From the NCBI GenBank assembly GCA_015272325.1, contig JACYLU010000011.1:186001-250000 (forward strand): 64,000 nucleotides of DNA, given 5' to 3'. The notes beneath the pieces were generated by a model, which was given only the letters and a program-made list of their open reading frames with translations, was not told where the DNA came from and searched no databases. Of the stretch, positions 63,577 through 64,000 are shown one piece after another. Made by a program: the position numbers and the translations under genes. Position 1 is the stretch's first letter; each line of letters begins with the position of its first letter. This DNA comes from Synechococcales cyanobacterium C42_A2020_086 (lineage in GTDB: Bacteria; Cyanobacteriota; Cyanobacteriia; Elainellales; Elainellaceae).

Positions 63577-64000
63577 CTATTCCGCTCCGGGAACCGACTG
63601 CCCGGAAGCCGACTGCAAATAGGGCCGCAATCCCACAACTTCGCCAATCACAATGACCGCGGGCGACAGCGTCTGGTGTTCCGTCTGGCGAACGATTGAT
63701 CCCAGCGTACCCGTCCAGATTTGCTGCTGCGGTTGCCCAGCCCAGCGAATTACCGCAATCGGCGTTTGCAGCGAGCGCTCATGCCGCAGCAATTGCTCCA
63801 CAATTTCGGGGAGCTGCTTTGCACCCATGAGGATCACCAGGGTTTCGAGCTGCGCCAAGGCGTCCCACTCCAAAGCATCTGGCTCATGTGCGCTCACCAC
63901 AGCAAAGCAGCGGCTCAGCACTGGATCGGTTAGAGGAATGCCGCTCAGCAGCGGAGCCGTCAGAGCCGAAGACAATCCCGGAACCACCGCAACCTCGCAG
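63577..64000 (-). CDS. cobA: Uroporphyrinogen-III C-methyltransferase, 5' end beyond window
   Basis: The frame is open to the right edge; about 141 C-terminal residues are seen. CEVAVVPGLSSALTAPLLSGIPLT, METLVILMGAKQLPEI-like and RWAGQPQQQIWTGTL are typical of the SUMT/CobA C-terminal half. The enzyme methylates uroporphyrinogen III at C2 and C7, directing it to siroheme and cobalamin. First visible gene of the cobA-hemD-coaE-DUF2232-cobT run. The N-terminal SAM-binding half lies outside the window. Confidence 0.9.
   Translation of the reverse strand, partial: CEVAVVPGLSSALTAPLLSGIPLTDPVLSRCFAVVSAHEPDALEWDALAQLETLVILMGAKQLPEIVEQLLRHERSLQTPIAVIRWAGQPQQQIWTGTLGSIVRQTEHQTLSPAVIVIGEVVGLRPYLQSASGQSVPGAE

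Overview
The window is a stretch of a cyanobacterial chromosome. The evidence is a set of genes found together only in oxygenic phototrophs: ycf3 (photosystem I assembly), petC-petA (Rieske protein and cytochrome f), a 36-codon psaX on the minus strand, a CpcS/CpeS-type phycobiliprotein lyase, and several conserved cyanobacterial hypotheticals. At least seven copies of the cyanobacterial HIP1 octamer GCGATCGC are visible (4101, 14050, 25331, 25457, 32826, 59603, 59750). The genus cannot be fixed from this sequence. No rRNA, CRISPR array, prophage or intact insertion sequence is seen.

Layout. 1-4.3 kb: a dynamin-like GTPase cut by the left edge, gatC, ycf3, a GAF protein with a degenerate histidine-kinase core, and a gamma-glutamylcyclotransferase-like protein. 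4.5-7.1 kb: a GH116 beta-glucosidase/glucosylceramidase. 7.1-20.1 kb, all minus strand: an apparent lipid-catabolism operon. In transcription order it holds an Lrp/AsnC regulator, a repeat-rich spacer, a monoacylglycerol-lipase-like hydrolase, an acyl-CoA synthetase, a hydroxyacyl-CoA dehydrogenase/enoyl-CoA hydratase fusion, a thiolase, a FadE-type acyl-CoA dehydrogenase, a pyruvate-decarboxylase-family enzyme overlapping fadE by 4 nt, and a LysR regulator. Together these encode a full set of beta-oxidation activities, which most cyanobacteria are considered to lack. This is the most interesting system in the window.

20.3-25.8 kb: two divergent RTX proteins, an M1 metallopeptidase fused to calcium-binding repeats and a duplicated DUF4394/Calx-beta/RTX protein. 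26.4-33.8 kb: a conserved unknown, a short FtsH-type protease lacking the usual first membrane helix, and a two-gene heterodimeric ABC exporter with one degenerate nucleotide site. 33.9-36 kb is a decayed segment: a Uma2-family fragment, small ORFs, tRNA-Thr(UGU) and an IS4-type transposase remnant with frameshifts. 36-45.2 kb: a large Pro/Ala-rich M23 endopeptidase, an alpha/beta hydrolase, an APC permease, a Na/phosphate cotransporter, a YbhN-like membrane protein and a LivH/NatD-type permease. 45.4-54.7 kb: psaX, lipA, a response regulator, rsmG with an ECF-type ATPase, two exported proteins, petCA and a pentapeptide-repeat protein. 54.7-64 kb: tldD, an exported hypothetical, a PotD-like lipoprotein, a phycobiliprotein lyase, a coiled-coil protein, and a minus-strand run cobA-hemD-coaE-DUF2232-cobT (tetrapyrrole, CoA and cobalamin functions).

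A recurrent property of the non-coding DNA is short perfect or near-perfect tandem duplication (units of 10-15 bp, two or three copies), seen in at least ten places. Several start codons were moved from the longest open frame to an internal codon with better family or ribosome-binding-site support; each entry says so.
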